A stretch of DNA of 64,000 nucleotides from Exiguobacterium sibiricum 7-3 (GTDB taxonomy: Bacteria; Bacillota; Bacilli; Exiguobacteriales; Exiguobacteriaceae): NCBI RefSeq assembly GCF_000620865.1, contig NZ_KK211190.1:2245971-2309970 (forward strand), given 5' to 3'. The notes below the pieces were generated by a model that made no database searches, was not told where the DNA came from, and saw only the letters and a program-made list of their open reading frames with translations. Within the stretch, counting starts at the first letter, position 1; the number at the start of each line of letters is the position of its first letter. This document shows, in pieces, positions 43,566-55,209 of this stretch. Made by a program: the position numbers and the translations under genes.

Positions 43566-44939
43566 TTATTTTTTTCCGGCTGTTTCTTCCTCAAAATGTC
43601 TTGGAAAATTAAATTTTACGCAAACTTTATTTTCTTCATTTCCCGCAATCAGATTATCAATTGTCACTTCTCCTTCATGCCGTTCGACAATCCGTTTAAC
43701 AATGTATAACCCAAGACCAAACTTGCCTTCTTTTCCACGCGAAAATTGATGGAACAGCGGAGAGGACGTTTCTAACGGCGGACCGTCATTAAGGATTTCG
43801 ACTGTCGCAGACTGCCTTGTACCGGACAGACGAATCTCAATCGTAGACTCCGCATAACGAATCGCATTATCCAATACATTTTCCAATGCTACACGTAACT
43901 GTTCCCCTTCACCTAACACGATACCCGCTTCGCCGGAAATTTTCCACGTCAATGCTTTCGTGCCAACAAACCGTTTTTGAAGCAAGTGAACCATCCGGTC
44001 CAAATCCACATGATCCCATGTTGAACGATCCAGTTCAAAATAATCAAGTTTCGTTACATACAACAAAGCTGCGACTTTTTTCTCCAATCGTTCCGCTTCT
44101 TCTTCGATGACGGAAACAGAACCTGTCAAATCACCATCCGGATAAATTCCATCCGAAATCGACTGGGCATAACTACGAATGACCATGATCGGTGTTTTCA
44201 AATCATGTGAGATATTTTGAAGTAAGGATTTTTGCGCTTTATCCTGTTTTTCTAAATCCATTCGCATCGCATCGACTGACCGGGCCAATCGTCCAATTTC
44301 ATCGCCTCTGTCTAGAGGTAGTGGTGTATCCCACTTCTGGGCCGCAATCTTACCGACCGCCCGCTCAATCTCGATTAAGGGATGGGTCAGTCGTCTTGCG
44401 AGCCAAAAGGCAATGAACAAAGTCAAGATACTGACAATCGCAACAACCCAACCAATCTTTGAAAACAGCTGGGTGATCAGTTCTTGACGATAGGCATCCC
44501 AGACGTACGAAACACGGTAATAGGTTTCCCCTTTAATCTCCATCTTTAAAATACTGTAATAGACATCTTCTTTATCCAGACGAGTCGTGTATTTTTGCAT
44601 TTCTTTTTCTTGATCAATGGCATCACGATACATTTGATTGACCAGCTGTTGCGGTGCCCCGCCATAATACAACTTTCCATTTTTCGATAACAATAAGACA
44701 TTGACCGAGCGTGACTCCTGTTTCCGTCGATCGAATTCAATCGGATTGTCTTGTAACATCTCGATGACAGAGGCATCTTCCGAAAAAAAGACTTCACTGT
44801 TTTCTAACGTCGCATAGACCTGCTCATCGATGAAGTTACCAATCGACGACCGCATGACGACTAATATGACAATGGAGAGTGTTGCAATGACCAACAGGAA
44901 CATCGCCCAGATTTGAAAACCCAGACTCCGATTTTTCAT
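43566..44939 (-). CDS. cssS: CssS-like sensor histidine kinase
   Basis: 457 residues. A membrane helix (about 10-30) precedes an extracellular domain, a second helix (about 165-185), HAMP and HisKA with H in SHDLKTPIMVIRSYAQS. The HATPase has NVLDNAIRYA and KFGLGLYIVKRI. The N-terminus MKNRSLGFQIWAM and the domain plan resemble CssS, the secretion-stress sensor of Bacillus subtilis. The gene overlaps the regulator by 4 bases. The assignment to secretion stress is by resemblance. Confidence 0.72.
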   Translation of the reverse strand: MKNRSLGFQIWAMFLLVIATLSIVILVVMRSSIGNFIDEQVYATLENSEVFFSEDASVIEMLQDNPIEFDRRKQESRSVNVLLLSKNGKLYYGGAPQQLVNQMYRDAIDQEKEMQKYTTRLDKEDVYYSILKMEIKGETYYRVSYVWDAYRQELITQLFSKIGWVVAIVSILTLFIAFWLARRLTHPLIEIERAVGKIAAQKWDTPLPLDRGDEIGRLARSVDAMRMDLEKQDKAQKSLLQNISHDLKTPIMVIRSYAQSISDGIYPDGDLTGSVSVIEEEAERLEKKVAALLYVTKLDYFELDRSTWDHVDLDRMVHLLQKRFVGTKALTWKISGEAGIVLGEGEQLRVALENVLDNAIRYAESTIEIRLSGTRQSATVEILNDGPPLETSSPLFHQFSRGKEGKFGLGLYIVKRIVERHEGEVTIDNLIAGNEENKVCVKFNFPRHFEEETAGKK

Positions 44940-45598
44940 GCAGCCACCAGACGGTATCCGATCCCATAAATCGTCTCGAGCTCAAGCTTTGATAACTTTT
45001 TCCGGACTCGCCGCACCAAGTCATCGACGACACGGTCTGATCCGAAATAATCGTCGCCCCATACGCTCACTAAAATTTGTTCCCGGGACATCGGTGTTCC
45101 GATTTGTGTGGCAAACAGAATCAATAAATCATATTCTTTTGAGGTCAAATCAATCTCTTGACCATTTTCTTCAATAACTCGCTTTTCCGGATAAATCGTG
45201 TAGTCTCCGTACCGGATAAGACCGGTTTTAGGCATCGCATACGCACGTGCTAAAATTTTCTTTACACGAATAACCAGTTCCCGCGGCAAAAACGGTTTAG
45301 CGATGTAATCGTCCGATCCCATCTCCAGTCCAATGATTTTATCAATGTCTTCATCCCGGGCCGAAATAAAGATGACCGGTGTCGTTTCGTCGTGCGCTTT
45401 AATCCGTTTGATCAACTGAAAACCGTCCAAATCCGGCAACATGATGTCAAGTATCCACAAATCAGGTTTTTCAATGATGGCAGATGCTGCCGCTTCCCCT
45501 GATGTAAACGATTTTACTTGCCAACCTTCCTGCTCCAAATACTTGACCAAGACGCGGTTCAAGTTCACCTCATCGTCAACTAAATAAATCGTATGCAT
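44936..45598 (-). CDS. cssR: CssR-like OmpR-family response regulator
   Basis: 220 residues. The receiver domain has phospho-aspartate in LWILDIMLPDLDGF, with the segment FISARDEDIDKIIGLEMGSDDYIAKPF. The winged-helix DNA-binding domain contains LTSKEYDLLILF and DRVVDDLVRRVRKKL. Agreement with Bacillus CssR is extensive. Several ATG codons follow one another; AGGAG spacing favours 45598. Expected targets are HtrA-type quality-control proteases, none of which is in this window. Confidence 0.78.
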   Translation of the reverse strand: MHTIYLVDDEVNLNRVLVKYLEQEGWQVKSFTSGEAAASAIIEKPDLWILDIMLPDLDGFQLIKRIKAHDETTPVIFISARDEDIDKIIGLEMGSDDYIAKPFLPRELVIRVKKILARAYAMPKTGLIRYGDYTIYPEKRVIEENGQEIDLTSKEYDLLILFATQIGTPMSREQILVSVWGDDYFGSDRVVDDLVRRVRKKLSKLELETIYGIGYRLVAA

Positions 45599-45677
45599 CA
45601 TCATCACTCCTGCTTAAGTTCTTTTTTTTCAGTGTAACAAAGGATTTCCGCAGAATTATGGGAGAATCTAAAATTAT

Positions 45678-45710
45678 ACAAAAAAACGCTCTTTTCTGAA
45701 GAAAAGAGCG
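45678..45710 (-). terminator. Terminator of the 51-residue gene
   Basis: A 10-bp stem CGCTCTTTTC/GAAAAGAGCG with a TGAA loop, followed on the reverse strand by a T run. Confidence 0.88.
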
Positions 45711-45727
45711 GCGTACATTAGAACTAA

Positions 45728-45883
45728 TTATTTTACAAGGCGCAACGATGGATATGTCGCACGTTCTACATGTGTTTTTGTGTTTGCCGATACATGACGG
45801 CGTTCCGTTTTCACTACGTGTGTCAGGAACGTGGCACCGCCACCAAGTAAGACGGTTACACCAGCCATTAAAATAATCTCCAT
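45728..45883 (-). CDS. Small protein of 51 residues with an N-terminal membrane helix
   Basis: ATG at 45883, stop at 45728-45730. An N-terminal hydrophobic glycine-rich stretch (EIILMAGVTVLLGGGATFL, about residues 2-20) is followed by a basic tail with Thr, His and Arg. AAAGGGTGG lies upstream and a strong terminator immediately downstream, which together support a real gene. It does not resemble a family I know. Confidence 0.6.
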   Translation of the reverse strand: MEIILMAGVTVLLGGGATFLTHVVKTERRHVSANTKTHVERATYPSLRLVK

Positions 45884-45980
45884 TGTTTTCGCCACCCTTT
45901 TCTATCGCAATTGATAATCAGTATCATCCTCAAGATGACTATATCATGCTTGATAGAAAATGAGAAGCATTCTCAGATAA

Positions 45981-46415
45981 TTAATCGGTTAAAAATTTCC
46001 GTTGTTCTTCTTCATGACGTTTCCGAATGATATCACGCCATTGAAACGCTCCCTGTTCCAACCCATTAATCAAGATTTCGGCGGTTCCGACATTTGTCGC
46101 AAGTGGTAAATCATAGACGTCACACAATCGGATCAAAGCCGATACGTCCGGTTCATGCGGTTGGGCCGTCAGAGGATCCCGCAGAAAAATGACGATATCA
46201 ATTTCTCCCCGAGCGACCATCGCTCCGATTTCCTGATCTCCTCCAAGCGGTCCCGATTTACAGCGGTGGACCGTTAATCCTGTTGCCTCCATGATTCGTT
46301 GTCCTGTCGTACCTGTGGCATATAAAGTATTTTTGTCAAAATAAGCTTCATACGCCCGTGTAAACATCATCATCTCGTCTTTTTTTTCATCATGTGCAAT
46401 TAAAGCAATATTCAT
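45981..46415 (-). CDS. mgsA: Methylglyoxal synthase
   Basis: 144 residues. The fold starts [13 protein letters not shown] (H8), the phosphate-binding segment is GTTGQRI, and the catalytic aspartate is D60 in [11 protein letters not shown]. It converts dihydroxyacetone phosphate to methylglyoxal, relieving sugar-phosphate overload. It is preceded by a GGAGGGGGAGAGG ribosome binding site. In many Bacilli mgsA lies near dapB, but here it stands alone. Confidence 0.95.
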   Translation of the reverse strand: MNIALIAHDEKKDEMMMFTRAYEAYFDKNTLYATGTTGQRIMEATGLTVHRCKSGPLGGDQEIGAMVARGEIDIVIFLRDPLTAQPHEPDVSALIRLCDVYDLPLATNVGTAEILINGLEQGAFQWRDIIRKRHEEEQRKFLTD

Positions 46416-46444
46416 TTCCTCTCCCCCTCCTTACCTATATGCAC

Positions 46445-46480
46445 GCAAAAAGAACTTCAGAAACCTGAAGTTCTTTTTGC
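46445..46480 (-). terminator. Terminator of the acyl-CoA ligase gene
   Basis: A perfect 16-bp stem GCAAAAAGAACTTCAG/CTGAAGTTCTTTTTGC with an AAAC loop. Confidence 0.92.
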
Positions 46481-46490
46481 TATATTTAAA

Positions 46491-48038
46491 TTATGAATTG
46501 GTTGGTTGTTTTTTTAATACAGTCCGTAAAATCTTACCGGTTGTATTCCGTGGCAATTGATCAATGAATTCAATGCGTGTCGGGCACTTATACTTTGCGA
46601 GTGAAATGGCACAGAAATCGAGGACTTCCGTTTCGGTCAACGGTTCACGCAAGACAACAAACGCCTTCACTGCTTCGCCCATTTCTTCATCCGGTATACC
46701 GATGACAGCTGCTTCGACAATCGATGGATGTTGATATAAGATTTCCTCGACTTCACGGGGATAGACATTATATCCGCCGACGATAATCATATCTTTTTTC
46801 CGGTCGACGATATAAAAGTATCCATCCTCGTCTTGTCTTGCTAAATCACCGGTGTAGAGCCATCCTTCTTTTAGCGTCGCTTGTGTTTCTTCAGGCATTT
46901 TGTAGTATCCGGTCATGATGTTCGGACCACGCACGATCAATTCTCCGACTTGACCAATCGGAACTTCCTGTCCGAGCTCGTCGACGACCTTGTTTTCAAC
47001 GTCGATGATCGAAGGTCCGATCGATCCTGGCTTTTGCACACCATCCAAAGGATTGAAACAGGTGACGGGAGAAGCTTCTGACAGACCGTATCCTTCAAGG
47101 ATATGGCAGTTAAAGGTTTGGTCAAATGCTTGAAGCAACGGCACCGGTAAACTGGCTCCACCTGAAACGAACAACCGGATCGAGTCAAACGCACTTGTAT
47201 ATTCCGGATGCGCTTTTACTGTCTGTAACAGGAAGTTATACATCGTCGGTACACCAGCAAAAATCGTTACCTGTTCTTTTTTCGCCAGTTCAAACGTCTC
47301 CTGTGGTGAAAAACGAGAGGCGATGATAACCGTCGCCCCGTGTGCCAGTGACGCATTGACGACGACCGTCAAACAAAAGACATGAAACATCGGTAACACA
47401 GCGAGTGTCCGGTCCTGTTCCGAGACATGTAAGTATTCCCCGATGGAACGTGCATTGGAAGTCAGGTTTCGATGTGATAACATCGCTCCTTTTGGTTTCC
47501 CTGTCGTCCCGCTCGTATACAGGATGACGGCGGTCTCATCCATTTCATACGTCACTTCTTGAATCGGATGTTCAATCTCTAACCAACGTTCAAGCGTCGT
47601 GAACTGAACATTTCCAAGGTGTTCTTCAGGACCGACTTGACCGTTAAACGGAACGGAGACGACGACGGCAAGATGCGGTAAATGAACCAATCGCTCTTTT
47701 GCCGCTTCAACGAGAGGTGCGATTCCTAGAATTCCTTTGACATCCCCGTTCATTAAGATGTAACCGAGTTCATCCGGCGTATAGGTCGGATTGATCGGGA
47801 TGGCAACCGCTCCCTGCTTCATGACAGCATAATAACCAATCAAGAAAGCCGGACTATTCCCAAGTATTAGAGCAACGTGATCCCCTTTTCGAATTCCATG
47901 TGACTCGAGTGCTCCGGCGGCCCGGTGAAACTTCTCAACAAATTCACGATAACTGACTGCGACATCTTCAAATACGTAGGCGATGCTATCCGGACGTTGC
48001 CGAGCCGTTTCTTCCACCGAATGAATCAATCCCATCAT
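46491..48038 (-). CDS. lcfA: Long-chain fatty-acid--CoA ligase
   Basis: About 515 residues, ANL-superfamily adenylating enzyme. The P-loop-like motif is ILYTSGTTGKPKGAML, with LEGYGLSEASPV, LYTGDLARQDEDGY, the hinge VDRKKDMIIVGGYN and the C-terminal lysine in RNTTGKILRTVL. It activates fatty acids for beta-oxidation. The frame is open to 48095; AAGGGGGAAG points to the ATG pair at 48038/48035. A FadR-like operator precedes it. Confidence 0.9.
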   Translation of the reverse strand: MMGLIHSVEETARQRPDSIAYVFEDVAVSYREFVEKFHRAAGALESHGIRKGDHVALILGNSPAFLIGYYAVMKQGAVAIPINPTYTPDELGYILMNGDVKGILGIAPLVEAAKERLVHLPHLAVVVSVPFNGQVGPEEHLGNVQFTTLERWLEIEHPIQEVTYEMDETAVILYTSGTTGKPKGAMLSHRNLTSNARSIGEYLHVSEQDRTLAVLPMFHVFCLTVVVNASLAHGATVIIASRFSPQETFELAKKEQVTIFAGVPTMYNFLLQTVKAHPEYTSAFDSIRLFVSGGASLPVPLLQAFDQTFNCHILEGYGLSEASPVTCFNPLDGVQKPGSIGPSIIDVENKVVDELGQEVPIGQVGELIVRGPNIMTGYYKMPEETQATLKEGWLYTGDLARQDEDGYFYIVDRKKDMIIVGGYNVYPREVEEILYQHPSIVEAAVIGIPDEEMGEAVKAFVVLREPLTETEVLDFCAISLAKYKCPTRIEFIDQLPRNTTGKILRTVLKKQPTNS

Positions 48039-48054
48039 AACTAGCTTCCCCCTT

Positions 48055-48072
48055 CGAATGAATAACCGTTCA
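48055..48072 (-). promoter_or_regulatory. FadR-like operator upstream of the acyl-CoA ligase
   Basis: The reverse strand reads TGAACGGTTATTCATTCG, close to the Bacillus FadR consensus with TA in the centre and an intact right half. It pairs with the similar site at 18437-18454. Confidence 0.6.
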
Positions 48073-48160
48073 TTTTTAATGCAAAAAAAATCCATACATG
48101 ACGTGTCCGCCTGTATGGATAGTGTAGCATTTTATGGAAACGTTTTCACGTTCTTTCTTT

Positions 48161-49048
48161 TTAACCGTTAACGATGACGCCACCGTTTAGATGCAGGACT
48201 TGACCGGTCATATAACTTGAATCGTTACAAGCTAAGAAGACATAGGCTGAAGCCATTTCTGCCGGTTGTCCAGGACGATCCATAGGTGTATTTTTACCAA
48301 ATGTTTTTACAGATTCATCAGGGAATGTATCTGTGATCAACGGTGTCCAAATCGGACCCGGTGCAACCGCATTGACACGGATTCCCTGTTTCGCAAGGTT
48401 CATCGACAGACTGCGTGTAAAGCTGACGATGGCTCCTTTTGTCGACGAATAATCGATTAACAGTGAGTTTCCTTCATACGCTGTCGAAGAAGTCGTATTG
48501 ATGATGGCTGAGCCGAGCGTCAAGTGAGGTAAGGCGGCGCGTGCTAAACGCATCATTCCGAAAATATTCGTTTTGAATGTTTTTTCCATGGACTCATCCG
48601 TGATGTCGAGCAACGAATCTTCCGGTTTTTGCATACTGGCATTGTTGACGACGATATCAAGACGACCAAAACGGTCGATGGTTTTTTTGACGAGTTCTTC
48701 ACAATAGGCACCGTCTCCGATGTCTCCTTGCGAAAGTAACACTTCGCCACCGAGTTCTTCGAGACGGGCTTTTGTTTCTTCGGCACCTTCTTTGTCGCCG
48801 TAAAACGCGATGACGATTTTAGCACCTTCTAATGTATAAGCAATCGAGATGGCCCGTCCAATTCCTGAATTCCCACCTGTCACGATTGCGACTTTCCCTT
48901 TTAATTTTCCGGCAGCACGGTAATCGTCCCGCTCATAATACGGCAACGGCTGTTGATCTTCCGTTTTCGGTAGTCCCTCGGAAACTTTTTCAAAATTGAT
49001 GAAGTCGTTTAATGTACCCTCTAAAAAGTTATCTTTATTGTAGCCCAT
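48161..49048 (-). CDS. Short-chain dehydrogenase/reductase with N-terminal extension
   Basis: About 295 residues. A 45-residue extension (PYYERDDYRAAGKLKGK at its end) precedes the Rossmann motif TGGNSGIGRA, then NNAS, the catalytic Ser region INTTSS and YSSTK. The extended form is typical of Bacilli general-stress SDR proteins of the YhxC/YhdF type; the substrate is unknown. AGGGGGAGC sets the start at 49048. A SigB-like promoter overlaps the end of lplA just upstream. Confidence 0.85.
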   Translation of the reverse strand: MGYNKDNFLEGTLNDFINFEKVSEGLPKTEDQQPLPYYERDDYRAAGKLKGKVAIVTGGNSGIGRAISIAYTLEGAKIVIAFYGDKEGAEETKARLEELGGEVLLSQGDIGDGAYCEELVKKTIDRFGRLDIVVNNASMQKPEDSLLDITDESMEKTFKTNIFGMMRLARAALPHLTLGSAIINTTSSTAYEGNSLLIDYSSTKGAIVSFTRSLSMNLAKQGIRVNAVAPGPIWTPLITDTFPDESVKTFGKNTPMDRPGQPAEMASAYVFLACNDSSYMTGQVLHLNGGVIVNG

Positions 49049-49085
49049 GAAAAAAGCTCCCCCTATGCAAGTTGATAGAGAGAGT

Positions 49086-49111
49086 TTTCCCAAAAAAGCT
49101 TATGCTAAAAC
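49086..49111 (-). promoter_or_regulatory. SigB-like general stress promoter
   Basis: The reverse strand has GTTTTA (49106-49111), a 14-nt spacer and GGGAAA (49086-49091). This fits the SigB pattern GTTTWW-N12-15-GGGWAW. It overlaps the last codons of lplA and is about 40 bases upstream of the SDR start. Confidence 0.5.
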
Positions 49112-50089
49112 GTCAAGCACTTCGTCCAGCTCCACGGCACCAAAATATTTCTTTAATTCGTACTGACTCAAGACTTCGCGTAACGAAGACCGGTCATACC
49201 GTTTTCCTTCTAATGCCCGGGCGATTTCTGACGCGTCCTCAACCCCGAAGAAGTCTCCGTAAATTTTCGCTTCCTCGATGATTCCTTTTTTCACATTCAA
49301 CCGGAAATCAATCGTTCCGATCGGGAATCGTTTTTTATGGATCACATCAAACTTCGGTGATTTACCGAAATTCCAATCCCAATTTCCGTAACGTTCCGCT
49401 GAAATCGCATGAACTTTTGCCCAATCTTCATCCGTTAAGACGTAACGTTCCATCTCTTTTCCTTCATAAATCGATTCAAGGAGATGTTCGACGAATTCAT
49501 CCATCGTCAATGGCTCTGTCAAAAATTCCGAAATGTTCGCGACCCGGCTGCGGACCGATTTGATTCCTTTTGAGCGCATTTTTTCTTCACTGACGACCAA
49601 TGCATTGACGACTTCTTCAATGTTCGAATCAAGCATCAATGTACCATGGCTGAACATCCGGCCTTTTGTCGTAAACTGTGCGTTTCCGCTGATTTTACGG
49701 GTTCCGACATGAATGTCATTACGACCGGAAAGCTCTGCTTCGACACCCAATTTGTGCAGTGCTTTTACGACCGGCTCCGTGAATTTTTTATAGTTGTTGA
49801 ATGAATCTCCATCATCTTTCGTCAGGAAACTGAAGTTCAGATTGCCGAGATCGTGGTAAACGGCACCGCCGCCTGACAGGCGACGAACCACATGAATCCC
49901 GTTTTCCTCAACGTATTTTAAGTTGACTTCCTCGTTCGTATTTTGGTTTTTACCGACGATAATCGACGGACCGTTGATGTAGAACAGGAAATAATCTTCT
50001 TCGCTGACATTTAAATTATTTAAAATAAAGTCCTCGACAGCAAGATTGATCCGTGCATCGTGGATATCTGGATGGAAAATGAATTTCAT
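49100..50089 (-). CDS. lplA: Lipoate--protein ligase
   Basis: About 329 residues. The family block INGPSIIVGKNQNTNEEVN is followed by VVRRLSGGGAVYHDLGNLNFS and NDIHVGTRKISGNAQ. It attaches lipoate to E2 and GcvH proteins. The start at the ATG of MKFIFHPD (50089) matches the length of Bacillus LplJ; AAAGGAGT lies 12 nt upstream, and an ATG at 50098 is an alternative with 3-nt spacing. It follows the DsbA-family gene after a short gap, so they form an operon. Confidence 0.9.
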   Translation of the reverse strand: MKFIFHPDIHDARINLAVEDFILNNLNVSEEDYFLFYINGPSIIVGKNQNTNEEVNLKYVEENGIHVVRRLSGGGAVYHDLGNLNFSFLTKDDGDSFNNYKKFTEPVVKALHKLGVEAELSGRNDIHVGTRKISGNAQFTTKGRMFSHGTLMLDSNIEEVVNALVVSEEKMRSKGIKSVRSRVANISEFLTEPLTMDEFVEHLLESIYEGKEMERYVLTDEDWAKVHAISAERYGNWDWNFGKSPKFDVIHKKRFPIGTIDFRLNVKKGIIEEAKIYGDFFGVEDASEIARALEGKRYDRSSLREVLSQYELKKYFGAVELDEVLDVLA

Positions 50090-50119
50090 AAGTTTCATGT
50101 ACTCCTTTAACAAGCAAAT

Positions 50120-50803
50120 TTAGTTACAGCCGTCGACTCCGCAGGCATCACCTTCAGCTACGATTTCTACCTTTTGTTCCTGCTGCATCCGGTCCAACAC
50201 TTGGCTGAAGGCTTCAACAGGCTGTGCTCCTGAAATCGCATACTTCCGGTCGAATACAAAGAACGGTACACCGGTCACACCTAGTTCACGAGCCATGTCT
50301 TCTTCTTGACGTACTTCATCAGAAGATTCGTCAGATGCGAGAAATGCCTCGACGGTTGCTGTCTCCAGTCCAGCTTCGGTCGCAATCCGCGTCAAAATCG
50401 AATCATCATTTAAATTTTCACCGTTCATGAAATAGGCTTGGAACAATCCTTCTGATACTTCATCCATTTTATCATGTTTTTTAGCGAGTTGAGTCAGGCG
50501 GTGAGCTTTAAATGTGTTTGCCGGAATGACACGATCCATTTCGTATGTCAGACCGTCTGTCTTCGCGGAATCAACGACTCCTTGTGACATTGATCGCGCT
50601 TGTTCAACGGATGTTCCGTACTTCGCCGCTAAAATTTCATACAGCCCCATCGTCGGTGTTTCAGGTGCTGCCGGGTCAAGCTCAAAACTTTTGAACTCTA
50701 CCTCGACGTTCGTTGCACCATTTGCCTCAATTGCCTTTTCCAAACGTTTTTTACCGATATAACAAAACGGACATGCGTAATCTGACCAGACTTCTACTTT
50801 CAT
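50120..50803 (-). CDS. DsbA/FrnE-family thiol oxidoreductase
   Basis: 227 residues. The thioredoxin fold has CPFC at residues 11-14 (SDYACPFCYIG), a helical insert and the cis-proline segment GVTGVPFFVFDRKYAISGAQP. It has no signal peptide, so it works in the cytosol. Two extra cysteines close the protein (ACGVDGCN). FrnE-type proteins act as cytosolic disulfide oxidoreductases or isomerases linked to oxidative stress. It is the first gene of the operon with lplA. Confidence 0.88.
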   Translation of the reverse strand: MKVEVWSDYACPFCYIGKKRLEKAIEANGATNVEVEFKSFELDPAAPETPTMGLYEILAAKYGTSVEQARSMSQGVVDSAKTDGLTYEMDRVIPANTFKAHRLTQLAKKHDKMDEVSEGLFQAYFMNGENLNDDSILTRIATEAGLETATVEAFLASDESSDEVRQEEDMARELGVTGVPFFVFDRKYAISGAQPVEAFSQVLDRMQQEQKVEIVAEGDACGVDGCN

Positions 50804-50894
50804 CTTGTTCCATCTCCTTCATATAGATATCATGTACGTTTAGCATAATCGCCCGAACGTTTGCTTGCAATGAATCTGATTTCATATGACAGCA

Positions 50895-50927
50895 AAAAAC
50901 TCCTTTGCCGAAAGCAAAGGAGTTTTT
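50895..50927. terminator. glpD terminator
   Basis: A 14-bp stem AAAAACTCCTTTGC/GCAAAGGAGTTTTT with a five-base loop, directly after the glpD stop (reverse strand). Confidence 0.92.
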
Positions 50928-50940
50928 GTCGAACAAGTAT

Positions 50941-52596
50941 TTATTCTGTGACGAGTGCGTGAGCCGCATCCTCAATTTCGATATCGAGTTCTTTTGTATA
51001 CTCTGCTGTTTGCGCAGGTGTCCAGTTCAAGTGACGAGCCATCTCTTTGATGACCGCTTCTTTATACTGACGTGCCCAAGCAATATCAAAGAAGACAGCG
51101 CCAGTACGTCGGATGAAGAAATCGATTGGACGTGCCACCATTTCGTGGTTGATTCCGTAATGAAGCTGTGCATAGACATCACGCGGTAATTCTGTTTCAG
51201 CCGCATCATACGCTGCCGCATATTCAAGAACGACCGGCACGTTTGAGCCATATCGTTTCGCAAGGAATAACACTTCTTCTGATGTTAATCCGTTTGCTGG
51301 TGCTTGTGATTTCAAGAACTTCGCGTATCCAGCTGCCCCTCCGACATGACCGCCTGAAATCGGCATGTTTTTTGTTGCACACCGTGCATAGGCACGGTTT
51401 GTTTCTTGTTTTAATAATTTGGCGACAAGGTCAACGACATGCTCACCCATTTTACGATAGCCAGTCAGTTTTCCGCCGGCAATCGTAATCAAACCGGATT
51501 CAGACTGCCATACTTCGTCTTTCCGCGAAATTTCAGACGGGTCTTTTCCTTGTTCATAAATCAATGGACGAACACCAGCCCAGCTTGATTCTACATCTTC
51601 CGCTGTCACTTTCACTTCAGGGAACATGTAATGAATCGCATCGAGGACATACTCTTGATCTTCGACTGTAAACTTCGGATGTGATGTGTCTTTGTCAAAG
51701 AACGTATCTGTTGTTCCAACATAAGCTTTTCCGTCGCGTGGAATGGCAAAAATCATCCGGCCATCCGGTGTATCAAAGTAGACTGCTTGTTTCAGCGGGA
51801 ATTTTGACTGATCGATGACGACGTGAACCCCTTTTGTCAAACGCAGTTGTTTTCCGACTTTCGAACCGTCTTTTTCACGCAATTCATCGACCCAAGGACC
51901 GGTTGCATTCACGACTTTCTTCGCACGAATTTCATGTACGTCTCCTGTCGCGAGATCCGTCACACGCATTCCGACGACTTTTCCGTTTTCATACAGAATT
52001 TCTTCCGCTTTCGTGTAGTTGACGACACGTGCTCCGTGAGCAACTGCTTCTTTCATGACTTCGATCGTTAAACGGGCATCATCTGTCCGATACTCAACGT
52101 AGTAGCCGCCGCCTTTTAGACCGTCTTGTTTCACAAGCGGCTCTTTTGCCAATGTTTCTTTTGCCGACAACATCGAACGCCACTCTGAACGCTTAACGCC
52201 TGCCAAGAAATCATAAACACGTAACCCGATTGACGTACTGAACGGTCCGAACGTACCGCCTTTATGCATCGGTAACAACATCCATTCCGGTGTCGTAACG
52301 TGTGGTCCGTTTTCATAAACGATGGCCCGTTCTTTCCCGACTTCGGCAACCATTTGGATTTCGAATTGTTTCAAATAACGTAAACCACCATGAACCAATT
52401 TCGTTGAACGGCTTGACGTTCCCGCTGCAAAGTCTTGCATCTCAACGAGTCCAATCTTCATGCCACGTGACGCGGCATCAAGTGCGATCCCAGCTCCCGT
52501 GATTCCTCCACCTACGACAAGTAGATCAAGTTCTTCACGCGTTAATCGATTGTAGACCTCTGCACGGTTTTTGCTTGAAAATTGTTGGTTTGCCAT
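50941..52596 (-). CDS. glpD: Aerobic glycerol-3-phosphate dehydrogenase
   Basis: 551 residues. FAD-binding motif [18 protein letters not shown] (about 25-42), family signature [17 protein letters not shown], and GTTDTFFD. It oxidises glycerol-3-phosphate to dihydroxyacetone phosphate at the membrane, feeding electrons to quinone. AGGAGGAAC precedes the ATG. It has a separate leader with a terminator (52622-52676), expected to be controlled by GlpP. Confidence 0.96.
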   Translation of the reverse strand: MANQQFSSKNRAEVYNRLTREELDLLVVGGGITGAGIALDAASRGMKIGLVEMQDFAAGTSSRSTKLVHGGLRYLKQFEIQMVAEVGKERAIVYENGPHVTTPEWMLLPMHKGGTFGPFSTSIGLRVYDFLAGVKRSEWRSMLSAKETLAKEPLVKQDGLKGGGYYVEYRTDDARLTIEVMKEAVAHGARVVNYTKAEEILYENGKVVGMRVTDLATGDVHEIRAKKVVNATGPWVDELREKDGSKVGKQLRLTKGVHVVIDQSKFPLKQAVYFDTPDGRMIFAIPRDGKAYVGTTDTFFDKDTSHPKFTVEDQEYVLDAIHYMFPEVKVTAEDVESSWAGVRPLIYEQGKDPSEISRKDEVWQSESGLITIAGGKLTGYRKMGEHVVDLVAKLLKQETNRAYARCATKNMPISGGHVGGAAGYAKFLKSQAPANGLTSEEVLFLAKRYGSNVPVVLEYAAAYDAAETELPRDVYAQLHYGINHEMVARPIDFFIRRTGAVFFDIAWARQYKEAVIKEMARHLNWTPAQTAEYTKELDIEIEDAAHALVTE

Positions 52597-52621
52597 GAAT
52601 AGTTCCTCCTGTATGGGTTCG

Positions 52622-52689
52622 AAAAAAAAGAGACCACAACAAACAGACTGACGGTGTCAACTGTTGCTGTGGTCTCTCCATATTCTCCG
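52622..52689 (-). promoter_or_regulatory. glpD leader terminator with GlpP-type element
   Basis: The reverse strand has GAGACCAC.GCAACAG pairing with CTGTTTGTTGTGGTCTC, followed by eight T: a complete terminator before the glpD start. Immediately 5' is CGGAGAATATGGAGA (52675-52689). It is shared, apart from three central bases, with the glpF leader, so it is the likely GlpP recognition element. Confidence 0.75.
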
Positions 52690-52729
52690 ACCGGTTTATT
52701 AACTTGTACCTAATATAACATATGTCACA

Positions 52730-55079
<2,350 letters not shown>

Positions 55080-55112
55080 ATAATTTCCCCCTTTGTATGT
55101 GAAAAAAGCAAC

Positions 55113-55186
55113 AAAAAAAGAGATTCGCGCCTCGGCTTTTTGAATGTTCTCAAAAAGCATGAAAGCGTGAATCTCCGATTTCTCCG
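55113..55186 (-). promoter_or_regulatory. glpFK leader terminator with GlpP-type element
   Basis: Reverse strand: outer stem GAGATTC/GAATCTC with an inner stem GCTTTTTGA/TCAAAAAGC, then seven T, upstream of the glpF ribosome binding site. The 5' side carries CGGAGAAATCGGAGA (55172-55186), nearly the same as in the glpD leader. GlpP with glycerol-3-phosphate is expected to prevent this terminator from forming. Confidence 0.78.
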
Positions 55187-55209
55187 TCACTTCGTATCAA
55201 CTTGTTTTC

